Positions 40,158 to 49,739 of a DNA stretch of 64,000 nt are shown here, piece by piece. Both the position numbers and the translations under genes were made by a program. The DNA comes from Drosophila persimilis (taxonomy: Eukaryota; Arthropoda; Insecta; Diptera; Drosophilidae): assembly GCF_003286085.1 (NCBI RefSeq), contig NW_020825298.1:2480001-2544000 (forward strand), given 5' to 3'. The stretch's first letter is position 1. Every line of letters begins with the position of its first letter. The notes beneath the pieces are model-generated. The model was not told the origin of the DNA. It saw only the letters and a list, made by a program, of their open reading frames with translations, and did no database searches.

Positions 40158-41012
40158 TTATTCAGACGTTGAGTCCACTGGCTGGGCGTAGCGGGCGGTC
40201 CACTCCTGTGCCATGCGGTCGTGCTCCTCGCGGTTCGTCTTGTACAGCGCGGCAGCGGCGCAGTTCAGGGGGCTATCGGGGTTGGGGTCCGACAGCAGAG
40301 ACCGGATGGACAAAAGTATCTTCTCCACGGTCAGGGCGGGCGACCAAGCCGAGTGCAGAATATCCACGCAGATATCTTGCTGGTAAATATTGCAGTGGTA
40401 CACCCTTGTACGGAACAGTATAGCCGGTGGTAGAGACGGGTACGCGTGCGGAAAGTGAAGGCGCAGTTCAAAGTGGCCGCCCTCGTAGGGCGTGTCCAAG
40501 GGCCCGAGAATAACGGCCTTCCAGTCGTAGATACAGTCGTCAACTAACTCCACTGTGCACCCCTCCGTCGGATTGCTCGTCATGTTCGCCATCTCCCTGC
40601 GGAGGCGGCGTACGCCTAATTCAGTGTCCATTACATTTTCTGGCGCCGCAGGTCCACGGCCAGCGGTCATAGCCTCCGCCATTTCAAGATCGGCACGCTG
40701 TTGGAATAACATCTCGAAGTACTCGAAGTTCTCACGGGTTGTGGGGTGCCAGACACCATCCAAATACACTACGGCGTTGACGCGGACGCGGTTAATCTCG
40801 CGGCGGTTGACAACGGGAGGGTCCTCAGCGGGCGGCTCGTTGGCAGCGATCTGGATTGCACGGCGCCGGCTGGCAGTGGTGGTGGTCCTGCGGCGCCTGG
40901 GAGCGGATATGGCCTCCACTGCGCGGAGGAACGCAGCGCGTCGGGCCAAGGGCTGGGCGGCAGGGGACGCCTGGTTGGCCGCCAAAATACGTGGACTTCG
41001 GCGGGGTGCCAT
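40158..41012 (-). CDS. UBE2D-like ubiquitin-conjugating enzyme with a basic N-terminal extension, copy 1
   Basis: The 284-residue protein has an Arg/Ala/Thr-rich N-terminal extension of about 130 residues and a C-terminal UBC fold related to effete/UBE2D (GPLDTPYEGGHFELRLHFP, SAWSPALTVEKILLSIRSLL, SDPNPDSPLN). The catalytic Cys stands in DICVDIL. The HPN motif reads HCN, and the loop from its His to the catalytic Cys is one residue shorter than in UBE2D. The start is ATG at 41012 (MAPRRSPRI), just after a CTTGCAG acceptor at about 41016. A donor GTAAGT lies about 100 bp further upstream, so a leader intron is likely. The frame also stays open upstream for 67 codons without splicing. AATAAA lies at 40028-40023. 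Ubiquitin transfer is expected from the fold; activity with HCN is untested. Confidence 0.85.
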   Translation of the reverse strand: MAPRRSPRILAANQASPAAQPLARRAAFLRAVEAISAPRRRRTTTTASRRRAIQIAANEPPAEDPPVVNRREINRVRVNAVVYLDGVWHPTTRENFEYFEMLFQQRADLEMAEAMTAGRGPAAPENVMDTELGVRRLRREMANMTSNPTEGCTVELVDDCIYDWKAVILGPLDTPYEGGHFELRLHFPHAYPSLPPAILFRTRVYHCNIYQQDICVDILHSAWSPALTVEKILLSIRSLLSDPNPDSPLNCAAAALYKTNREEHDRMAQEWTARYAQPVDSTSE

Positions 41013-42209
41013 TACCTGCAAGACGGCAAAGAGCTTAGAAACACTTTTACGGGGAATACGATAATTTCTTACGTTCAGATTATTGAAAATGTGATTTTTA
41101 TTTTCCCAGAACGACTTACAACGTCGCACATGAAATGAAAGAGGCCTGATTTCCAACATAGCTTCCCTTGAATCGTTTTCCAGCACAGCTTCCTTCGACT
41201 CGCTTTCCAGCACTACTTTTTGCTCAGCTGTTTTGCAGATACTTTATTTTGAACTTTCAACTGTCCCCCGGATTCTGTATTGGATAAGAGCATCGCTATG
41301 ATGCCACTGCCAGCTGCCGGCGATTCTACGCTCCAGTATCTTGCCAGCCACCTTTGCTGACAAGCAGAGATATTACCACCCCGCCATTTATATGGCTAAC
41401 AACTATAAACTGTTTGTGCTCTTGTTTTATGTGTCCCAGCCCGTAACAAATGGTGTTTCTGGGCCCTTCCTGGTCCGCCCTAAAACAAGCAATAAATGTC
41501 AGCGACTCTGACTAGGCTAGGCATAAACTACAATGGCCTGGAGATACTTTATTTAACACTTGCATAAACGGACACGGCCACGGAGACAGCATAGCCCCGG
41601 GTGAGAGGGCCGTAAAAAGTGCATCTCTATCTCTGTATGAATGAATGAATGAATGAATGGACGAGTGGAATGGTCGGCGGATGGGTGCACGTGCACACCT
41701 CGTTATTTCTATGGGTTGCAATCAGAAAGAGTCCAGGAATGGGAATGCCGGCACTTGAGACTGGAAAAATGGATGAGACAACAGAAATGTTAGTCCCATT
41801 AGGGATGGTGGATTCTAAGAATTACTAAAAAAGCTGGGTCCTCGTTTTTATCCTAGGTACTTCGGTTTAAAGTCACCAGCCTCAGCCTGTATCGCAATAT
41901 CTATTTGATTAAGAAGTACACGACGTCTTCGGCTTTGCGACCTTTGATACCTTGGGCAAAGTCTCCCACTAGGACCCATTAGGACTTTGGGAAGGCAGAA
42001 GCGAAATTTGATGATGGGTTGCTCCACCTTTTAAGATGCATATTAGCCCCGCGACGGTGCTGTCCATCTCCGATCCGCCGCCGATCTAAAATGGACTGCC
42101 TTCAACCACCGACGAACGTTAAACAGTAAAATATATGTACGAGTATATTTAATTTTTAAATAAAATATGCACATGGTGTTGGTGTTGAGTATACAAAAAA
42201 ATACTTCAT
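41013..42209. other. E2 copy 1 leader and intergenic sequence
   Basis: The leader of E2 copy 1 reaches about 41230. It contains a 27-bp tandem repeat (about 41151-41215) that reads VLE(S/N)(E/D)S(K/R)EA on the minus strand. Beyond it I see a (GAAT)n microsatellite and nothing coding. Confidence 0.55.
41636..41659. repeat. (GAAT)n microsatellite
   Basis: Six GAAT units. Confidence 0.9.
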
Positions 42210-42758
42210 TTATTTCGAAGAGCGTTTCGAATGCAGCCGCTCCTTGTGGTGGTGCGGCGTTGGACGATTTTCAGCCGGGGAATTGGACGTGCCCGGCTGT
42301 TCAGCATCGCCGCGACGACGACGTTCCTCCTCCTTGACGAATGCCTTGCGCTGGGCCGGGAACAGGCCGCGCGGTTCGCGTATGATATTTGCCTGAGCAC
42401 AATACACCTGCGGATTGTAGTCCTCCACCCGATCATCGTCCCAGTTCTCGTCGGCTTCAATTTTCTCATGTCTTGTGTCGGGGCGCACATCCGGTTCCTC
42501 GCTGTTTAGATGTTGCACAATTATTTTGCGATCATCACAGGATTTGAAATGTTGGTGGAACTCCAATTTTGGTACCAGGTGCCCCTTGTTGAAGGGACAC
42601 TCAAGAAGCTCCACCTTGTCTTTGTAGATCTCACGACATTTCAAAATGTGCTGCTGATACTTTTTGCGCAGCATCACATGCTCCCGGTTGTACGGGCAGG
42701 TGATCATATCTTTTTCGCAGAGATGTTCCATGATTCGTAGTGACAATGTATTTTTCAT
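42210..42758 (-). CDS. GTSF1/Asterix-like protein with two CHHC zinc fingers
   Basis: The intronless 182-residue frame carries two CHHC fingers of the U11-48K/GTSF1 type, each C-X5-H-X9-H-X3-C: residues 21-41 (TCPYNREHVM to ILKC) and 54-74 (ECPFNKGHLV to FKSC). The spacing is that of gametocyte-specific factor 1 and Drosophila Asterix, which help Piwi silence transposons in germ-cell nuclei. After the fingers comes an acidic stretch with a Trp (EADENWDDDR), as in GTSF1, where such residues contact Piwi. The C-terminus is basic and disordered. A second in-frame ATG (MEHLCEKD, 42731) may be the real start, since family members begin close to the first finger. The AATAAA at 42214-42209 overlaps the stop codon. 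Drosophila has several paralogues, so orthology to asterix itself is not claimed. Confidence 0.85.
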   Translation of the reverse strand: MKNTLSLRIMEHLCEKDMITCPYNREHVMLRKKYQQHILKCREIYKDKVELLECPFNKGHLVPKLEFHQHFKSCDDRKIIVQHLNSEEPDVRPDTRHEKIEADENWDDDRVEDYNPQVYCAQANIIREPRGLFPAQRKAFVKEEERRRRGDAEQPGTSNSPAENRPTPHHHKERLHSKRSSK

Positions 42759-44213
42759 AAAACGAATACGTGTTCCTTCTGATTTTGATCAGAGATGCAC
42801 TGGATAACCAGTGTACACACACCCCAAAGTAATTAAAATGGATGCCGATGTACGATACTGTGCTTTTGAAGTCTGTATTCGATATACATAAATACTGAAA
42901 TAATGTCAAAAAAACAAATAATAAATATTCTGCTGTATTATCTTACCTCTCCTCCCATTTTTAGAGGGTACTTTCCTTCGATGTTTCCATAATCAAAAGT
43001 TGACCAGTCTCCAGTTCCCTTTTTCAACACGATAGCTATTGCAAAAGTTTCTCGTTTTCCCTTCTGCTTGCCGGATATCTGCTGGCGACAATTCAATAAA
43101 CATATTGTGCTCCAATGCCCCCTGCGACCCCTATTCAGGGGAGTCCTGGGCCATTTCCCTTTTATGCACAACTTAACAGAGCTTATTGCTTTTCACTCTT
43201 CATTGCGTATAAACTTAGCATCCGCCATACGCATGATGTGTATGTTTGGGGCAGCCCGAGGCAAGGCCCCGATCCGGATCCGAGCCCCATATCGCACGAC
43301 TTCCTATGCTTTATGCGGTTTTTTCTGCGCCCTTCTTGGGGGGAGGCGGGCCCACGACTGTGCCTCAAGTCTCATTAGAGACCTCAATCCCCAGCCCGAA
43401 ATGCAGGTAATCTGCATACAAAGCGCCGCCTCAGCCAAGGACTGCATATTCTCGCCGTGCACGTATCCTCGCCCAGACGGTGATATACAGTGGGAACGGA
43501 AACGAAAGTATGGCAGCGTTTAAGGAAAACTACACAAATGAGCGCCACGTAGCGGCAGTGAGCATGAAATTATGCATATGTGTGCGGTGGGTACTGCCCC
43601 GCCAGGTCTCTGCAGGCACCACCAGGAAGGGAAAACACTGCAAACGGAAATAATTCAAGTGCAATGCAAATCCTGGCCCAACCACGCTCAGGTAATTGTG
43701 TGTTTGCCAAATGAGGAACAGGAAGCTCCTGGCATTGGCACTGACAAGGACGAAGGAGAAGGAGAAGCAGAAGCAGAAGCAGAAGAGAGATTCAACCGAA
43801 AAGAGCAAACACATTTCCGAGCTGAAAAGAAACTGTGTGCTCGACGGGCTCCTTGCATGTTTTGTTGGCTCGCCGCAACCGAGTCGCTTATTAAGTCACA
43901 AATTTGCCGCATTTCGGTGTGAGATTCTTTAAACGGTGGCAGGGGCAGGGGCAGGTACAGGGAAAGGGGAATCCTAATCTGTTCAGTTAATGGGAAAATT
44001 CATAATTATTCTAGTTTAGTGCTTAAGGCACACTTACATATGTCTTAAAAGTCCCAACATCGATAAACAGGGCTATAAATAGGCCCTGTGGACACACTGG
44101 GGGAGATGCGAGCGGGTGTCAACCCTGGCAGCGGCCTTTTGCAAGTGTGAGTTGAGGAACGCGTGGCGTGTTAAGCTTGATAATTGTACAAATAATTCTG
44201 TTTAATGCGGAAG
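42759..44213. other. Intergenic sequence, no gene seen
   Basis: A GAAGCA-type short repeat lies near 43753-43783 and GGCAGGGGCAGG near 43936. The long frame 43068-43523 (+) has no supporting feature. TATAAATAGG at about 44074-44083 is a possible TATA box about 130 bp upstream of the WD40 gene. Confidence 0.4.
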
Positions 44214-45478
44214 ATGTCCGACATACACCCAAGACCCGAGACCAAAGAAAAAGTAAGTAGAATGCAATGAAACCTAGAAAATACCTCAAATTCCTATATT
44301 CACTCCATTGTGCCGCCATGCAGGCCGCAAGCGGCATCAGTGCTAGCCATCGAAGCGAGCCCACTTACGCTCCCCAGCGTGTGGAGGTGTCCGGAGGCAG
44401 CAGGCCGGACGAGACTCCCACGGAGGCACAGCAATTGTCGACCTTTGTGGCCGCGAGCGATCACCACGTCGAAGGAGTGGTGCTCTGCGTTTTAATCTCG
44501 GAGACCGTCAGCCTGATGGCCGTTGGCAAGGCCGACAACCTGGTCCACGTGTTCGGGCTGAAGCTCAATTCGGACGGAGCGGACGCTGACTGGATCGCTG
44601 ACGGCGGGTTCAACCTCGTCGGGCACGAAGTGCCGGCCACCCACGGCGCCTTTTCCGACGACCGGCAGTACTTAGTGACCTGGGCGCCGGATCTGGTGCT
44701 GCGCCAGTGGAATCTGAACTCCCGGAAATGCACGGGGATCTATGCGAACACCCACAGCCACGTCAGCCGCATTTTGTTTGAGGCCCATGGCCTCTTCTTC
44801 ACCACCATCGATGAACTGGGCTATGCCTTCATCTGGATGATAGCCGATTCGGGCTCCAGCAACGAGTTGCGTTACGTGGACAAAAACTACTACTCGCATC
44901 CCCTGACGGCCTGCGCATTTCACCCGAAGATAACCTACCTGGTCACTGGCTCTACTGACGGCATGGTCCGCATGTGGAACATGTCCATCGGCACCACTGC
45001 GGTGCGCACCTTTCTGGGCCACAAAACCACCATCACCGCCGTGGCCTTCTCGATCTGCGGCTACTACTTGGTCGCAGGTGCCACCGACGGTCTGCTCATT
45101 GTCTGGAACTTGAAGAGTCAGGTGCTGCTGCGCCGCCTGAGCCACCATTCGGGAGCAATCACCTCGATTGGCTTCTCCCCGAACAACGGCCGTTTGGCGG
45201 TGGGGAGCATGGACACCCAGATGAGCGTGTGGGACTTTGAGCTCCTCGTGCGGACCACGGTCGCGGGCCGGCCCTCTGCCACGGAGGACATGCTAGTGGG
45301 CACGCGAGCCAGCGAGTGCGGACCCATCTTCGAGGTGAAGTTCGTCAGCGACTCCCACTTGATGGCAATCTGCGTGGACAAGCGCGAGGCGAGCGCGGAG
45401 TCCGAAGAAGATTTGTCCCAGTGCTTTGAGGAAATGGAGGCTGAGGAGTCGGAGCTGGAGCCAGAGGAAGACGAATAG
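44214..45478 (+). CDS. TAF5-derived WD40 protein 1
   Basis: Exons are 44214-44252 and 44324-45478, joined in phase 0 across a 71-bp intron (GTAAGT to ATGCAG), giving 397 residues. An in-frame ATG at 44205 could add three residues. The protein is essentially one WD40 propeller of six or seven blades: blade ends include LRQWNL, VRMWNM, LIVWNL and MSVWDF, with FHPKITYLVTGSTDG and FSPNNGRLAVGSMD. The tail is strongly acidic (ESELEPEEDE). The WD40 part resembles TAF5, a TFIID scaffold subunit, but the N-terminal NTD2 and LisH domains of TAF5 are missing. Drosophila has testis-specific TAFs (for example cannonball, TAF5-like), so a role with tTAFs in spermatocytes is possible but inferred. AATAAA is at 45604-45609. 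It is a paralogue of the genes at 48603 and 62697, all with the same first-intron position. Confidence 0.82.
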
Positions 45479-46492
45479 AAACGAAGAGACTTCTGAATAT
45501 CTCTTAAGATGTTATTTGTAACCAATAGCTTGAAGCCCCGAAACCACCGAAAGTGAATCTCAAATGTTTGTATTCTGCTAATTAAAAATCAGTTGAGAAC
45601 CTTAATAAAGTGCCTAATAATCCGCTTAATTCCCCGCAATTTATAGCCACTTCCAAGCTCCCCAATAGCGTAATATTTTGTGTAATAAATGGAGGAAAAG
45701 TCGTGGATATTGAACCATTTACGGGTATATGCAGTGCCCCCCTGGCCCCTGGGCGAGAGGCGAGAGCGAGCCCCACCTTATCGGGGCGCTGCAGCTCGCA
45801 AACTTTGTTCAATTTAATTCAATTCAATTCCTGGAGAGGAGTTCACCCGTACAGTGCAGCGGAGGAATAAGATGGGAGCCGAGTTGGAGCTGGAGCCGGA
45901 GCCGGAGCTGGCATTTTATTGAAAAATAAATAAACAGACAGACAGACACCGAGAGATAGTGATAGTGAAATTTAGACAAACCGACACCAGGCGGACAAGC
46001 AAACTTTTCCGGGCGCATAAAAAGGGTATAAAAAGAAAATAGGAAAATGGAAGATGCGTCACATTCGCCCGCCGGGAACATCTATCAAATCCTGCGTTTA
46101 TCAAATGAAATGTGGAATCGAATGAGATGAAACTCAGCTGCAAATAGCATGAAAAATGCTAGTTGAATGTACAGAAATGTAGTGGAAATCGTATTACCAT
46201 GTTCCTGCCGCCTTGTGCCCTGTCCCTGTGTCTGTCTGCCTTCTGTTCGTCCTGTGGGTCAGTGGTAGGTCCTTTTGTTAAGTGGATTTGAATGGCAGCT
46301 CTTTGGATTTTTTGTGATTTGCCAAAAGATTTTACGTGGTCGTAGAGCTGACCTCCTGTGCATTGCGTTTGATTTATTTAAAAGCCAAGCATGTACTTGG
46401 ACTCTTCTCGGTGGATAAAAAGAAGCCCCAGGGAGCACAGAAATATCCTAAAATAATTTTGAGTATTTCCTTGAGAAGCTTCACATTTTATT
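45479..46492. other. Intergenic sequence, no gene seen
   Basis: Contains the WD40 gene 1 poly(A) signal at 45604-45609 and a GGAGCC-type short repeat near 45882-45910. Nothing else is supported. Confidence 0.45.
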
Positions 46493-46709
46493 TCATTTAA
46501 TTTCCTCTCTGTGCTCATCATTTACGATAAAATTAACATAAATTTGCGATTTTCCAAACAGCCTAGACGCGTCGCCCACAACAACAGTCGCCAGAATCAA
46601 ATATAAGAACAGGACTGGCAATCGCTGGAAATCGCGCCTCCAGTTGACAGGCTTAAGGACTTTTTGAGACATCAAGTTGTTTCGAGCTATGACCCGAGCG
46701 GGGAATGAC
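46493..46709 (-). CDS. Possible terminal exon or small gene with one membrane segment
   Basis: On the minus strand a good acceptor (TTTTGCTTCCCATTTCAG) opens an exon at 46709 that stays open to TGA at 46495-46493. AATAAA overlaps the stop (TGAAATAAA). If translation starts at the ATG at 46672, the product has 59 residues, with a hydrophobic segment LPVLFLYLILATVVVGDA after 17 basic residues and about 25 polar residues after it. This could be a signal-anchor peptide, or the C-terminal exon of a larger minus-strand gene whose other exons lie to the right. The frame is open from the acceptor with phase 1. I do not recognise it. Confidence 0.35.
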
Positions 46710-48602
46710 CTGAAATGGGAAGCAAAAACAATTCTAATTAGAGATACGGTTCAAGGAAGCCTTTCGGCGGCGACTATTGAAATTCAATTTGTCAAGGCCT
46801 AAAAGCAAGCTTAACAAAAGTCCCCCCCAAGCTGATTTTCGGCAAATGCAAATTCAATTTGTGTTATTCGAGGCTGATTTCTTACACAAAGTGACAAATG
46901 CTCGCATCTCGAATGGGTTTAAGTGTGTGGCAAATGGATAGTTATTCTTAGAGCTAGAGAAGTTCTGCCAGAAGCTGGGAAACTTTTCATAACCAAAAGA
47001 AAATAATTTCCAGTGTCTGCTGGAAACAGAATTACCAAATTTGTTTTTCCAGCAAACAAGCGAAAAACGTGAGCATCTCGAAGTGCTCTCCATAGCGTGT
47101 GTGCACGAGTATATTTGCAGTTGTGTGCAACTACATACAATGTAACGGCAGTTTGCTGCCCCAAAAATCCCCCAACGTACCATAATCTTCATGTCTGTTT
47201 GCAACTGTTCGCGCTGACAGCTGGCGGGAGGAGGGATACGGGTCGGTTGTCCGTGTCCGTGTCCGTGTCGGTGGCTTCGTTGTTCCTTTGGAGTGCGGAA
47301 ATTGCACAAGATTGCATATGTGGGTTCTGGAAATACATACATATATATTTATATTTATAATATTTTTTGTAGCTGTCATTTGGGTGTGTTTCTGTCCTTC
47401 CCTTTTTTGGGGTTACACAAATTATTCTTTGGCGCTGGCGGCGGCATCGTCTGTGCCTGGCAGTGGCTAATAAATCAAACTGATATCAAGCCCAGAGGTA
47501 AACACTGACCAGGGGGCCAGCGCGTGCTAGTCATGGACCCCATTTCTAGCTGGAAACAAAATTGATGGCAAAACAGTAAGACTTGAGATTTCTTCACAGC
47601 TGTTCAGGCAGTGTTGTAAAATACCAGCTTGGCGCTGCCGCCCTTGCGCACTGGATCCAAAATACAGAAAAATACCATTCTATTCCGCACGAAAATCTCT
47701 TAAAAAACAGCTGTGCTCCCGTCCCGAAATGTGCAATCGGCAAACCCTCGATGCCCTCGATTCCCTCGAAACCTGCCCGGGATCAAGGAACACAACTTTC
47801 AATTTACCAATAACCGTTCAATCATCGACGCTAATCAAGTGTTCGGAAGAGCGAGCGCCAAATGGAAATCGTACTCGACAGAGTGGCAGGCCCTGCTCCT
47901 CCGCCCCCTCCACCCACTCCGCCCCCTCCGCCGCCTTGATGCATAAAGTCCCATAAATCACTTGCAAATTACGTAGCTGCAAGCAGCCCCCAATGGGGAC
48001 TGAGGAGAGGGGGAGACCATCCAACAGTGGGGCTTTGGCTGTGCCTCTGAATGGTCCTCTGAATGGTGAATGTGAATGTGAATGCACAATTATGGCCGCT
48101 TCGATGGTCGTAAAACAAGGCTAGGTCCCCGCTAGTCCCGTTGATGGCTTCGTCGCGGCTCCCTCGCGCTGCCTCGGGCCACGGGAGCAGGGACATCAAT
48201 AAAATAAACACTGTCAGTGCGAGGATGGGAGGGCAGAGAGCAGCATCAGCGCCTGGGGACGGCAGGCGGACGAGAGCGGAGTCCTGCGAGGAGGCGTCTG
48301 CACAATTGAACACGCGACATTTGTCCAATGTTTGATGTTATGCTCGATGCTGTTGTTGTCTCCACTTTTGCCAGGGAGGGAGGCGGCTTTCGGTTTGCAG
48401 TCATTCAAAATGTCACCACCGAGGGAGACTCTCGATTCCAGGGATCTCTCGATAAGGGTAAGTTCGATATTAATCATCGACATCCACTTCAGAGCAACGC
48501 TGAGGGCTTGCATCCCTGGAGCTGTCTAATTGAGGAGCGTGACGTGTCACATTCAGTAATTTTAGTAGATTTTTCAGCACAACTCCAACGAAAAGCAACG
48601 AG
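46710..48602. other. Intergenic or intronic sequence, no gene seen
   Basis: Only chance frames are present. A CCGTGTCCGTGTCCGTGTCG repeat lies near 47250, and a TGAATGTGAATGTGAATG repeat near 48065. Confidence 0.45.
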
Positions 48603-49739
48603 ATGTCGGAAAGCGAGATGTTCAAACAGCCGAAGGAAGAAAACGTAAGTAAACCGAAGAACAACCGAGAAAAGAGCTCAACTTCTTATTTGAAATCAAT
48701 CGAGACAACACAGGCAACAGGCTCGACAGGCTCCACAGGCTCGACAGGCGAGGAGTCGCTCAAGGCGACCTTCGTGGCCGCGAGCGGGCTCTATGTGGGG
48801 GGGGATGCACTCTGCGCCAGCCTCTCGGAGGAGACCAGCCTGCTGGCCGTGGCCAAGGCAGACTGCTCGGTGCACGTCCTTCGGCTGAAGCTCCATGTGA
48901 GCGGCGCAAACGCGGACTGGACCCACGGCGAGACGACCACCCTCAGCGGTCACCAGGGAGCCGTCTACCTCGGATCGTTCTCGACCGACGGGTCGCAACT
49001 CCTGACGTGCTCGACGGCCTTGGACATGCGCATGTGGAACGTACAGTCCGGCAGCTGTTTGGCCTTCTGCAGGCAAACCCCCAGCTTCATTCGAGGCATC
49101 GCCTTCATCTCGTACGCCTCTTCATATGCCACCGTCGAGGACATTGGCTACGCATCCATCTGGAGGGCGGACGGAGAGAAGATCGTTTGCACGAAGAGAG
49201 TGTTCCAGGAGCAAGAGCTGACGGTCTGCATATTCCATCCGAAAATGAAATACGTGGTCTCTGGATCGGCTTCCAGCAAGATCCGCATATGGGACCCCGC
49301 CAGGGACCGCTATACCACGGACGTCATCGACTTCAACAGCAAGTCGATCACTGCCCTGGCCTTCACCACGTGCGGCTCCTACATGGTCGCGGGTGTCGCC
49401 GAGGGCCAAATCATCTTGCGGAACATGAACTCCAAGCTCGTGGTGTGTATCTTTCGCCAGCACACGGCTGCCATCACCTCGATGGCCTTCGACAGGGACA
49501 ACTTTCGCCTCGCCGTGGGCAGCCGGGACGCCAAGATGAGCGTCTGGGACTTTGGGGCACCGGCCATGGAGTCGCGGGCCAGCGACTGTGGACGCGTGCT
49601 GCAGGTTCGCTTCGTCAACGACTCCCACCTGGTGGGCATCTGCGTCAACGAGCCCCAGTGTGTCGGGCCACAAGAGGAGGAGAGTATCCCACTTCCACTG
49701 GAAGCCCCAACTGGCTCTTCGGGCCCGAGAGATTTTTGA
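48603..49739 (+). CDS. TAF5-derived WD40 protein 2
   Basis: Exons are 48603-48644 and 48714-49739 (intron GTAAGT to ACACAG, 69 bp), giving 355 residues. The second exon begins with a short Thr-Gly-Ser repeat (ATGSTGSTGSTGEE), then enters a WD40 propeller aligned along its length with the gene at 44214 (ATFVAAS, LLAVAKAD, FHPKMKYVVSGSAS, ALAFTTCGSYMVAG, NFRLAVGSRDAKMSVWDF). It lacks the acidic tail of gene 1 and any TAF5 N-terminal domain. The intron is a multiple of three and has no stop, so an unspliced message would add 23 residues in frame. The matching introns in its two paralogues favour splicing. AATAAA follows at 49753-49758. The function is probably tied to TAF complexes in the male germ line, by inference only. 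Confidence 0.82.
   Translation: MSESEMFKQPKEENVSKPKNNREKSSTSYLKSIETTQATGSTGSTGSTGEESLKATFVAASGLYVGGDALCASLSEETSLLAVAKADCSVHVLRLKLHVSGANADWTHGETTTLSGHQGAVYLGSFSTDGSQLLTCSTALDMRMWNVQSGSCLAFCRQTPSFIRGIAFISYASSYATVEDIGYASIWRADGEKIVCTKRVFQEQELTVCIFHPKMKYVVSGSASSKIRIWDPARDRYTTDVIDFNSKSITALAFTTCGSYMVAGVAEGQIILRNMNSKLVVCIFRQHTAAITSMAFDRDNFRLAVGSRDAKMSVWDFGAPAMESRASDCGRVLQVRFVNDSHLVGICVNEPQCVGPQEEESIPLPLEAPTGSSGPRDF

Larger units (their letters stand above)
39558..41260 (-). repeat. Duplicon copy 1 carrying E2 gene 1 (inverted relative to copy 2)
   Basis: This segment is nearly identical, in reverse orientation, to 59262-61026. Similarity covers the 5' leader, the E2 gene, its 3' region and a further 500 bp or so ending in the TTATAATCCACACAA block. 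Copy 1 lacks about 110 bp downstream of the poly(A) signal that copy 2 has. Confidence 0.88.
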
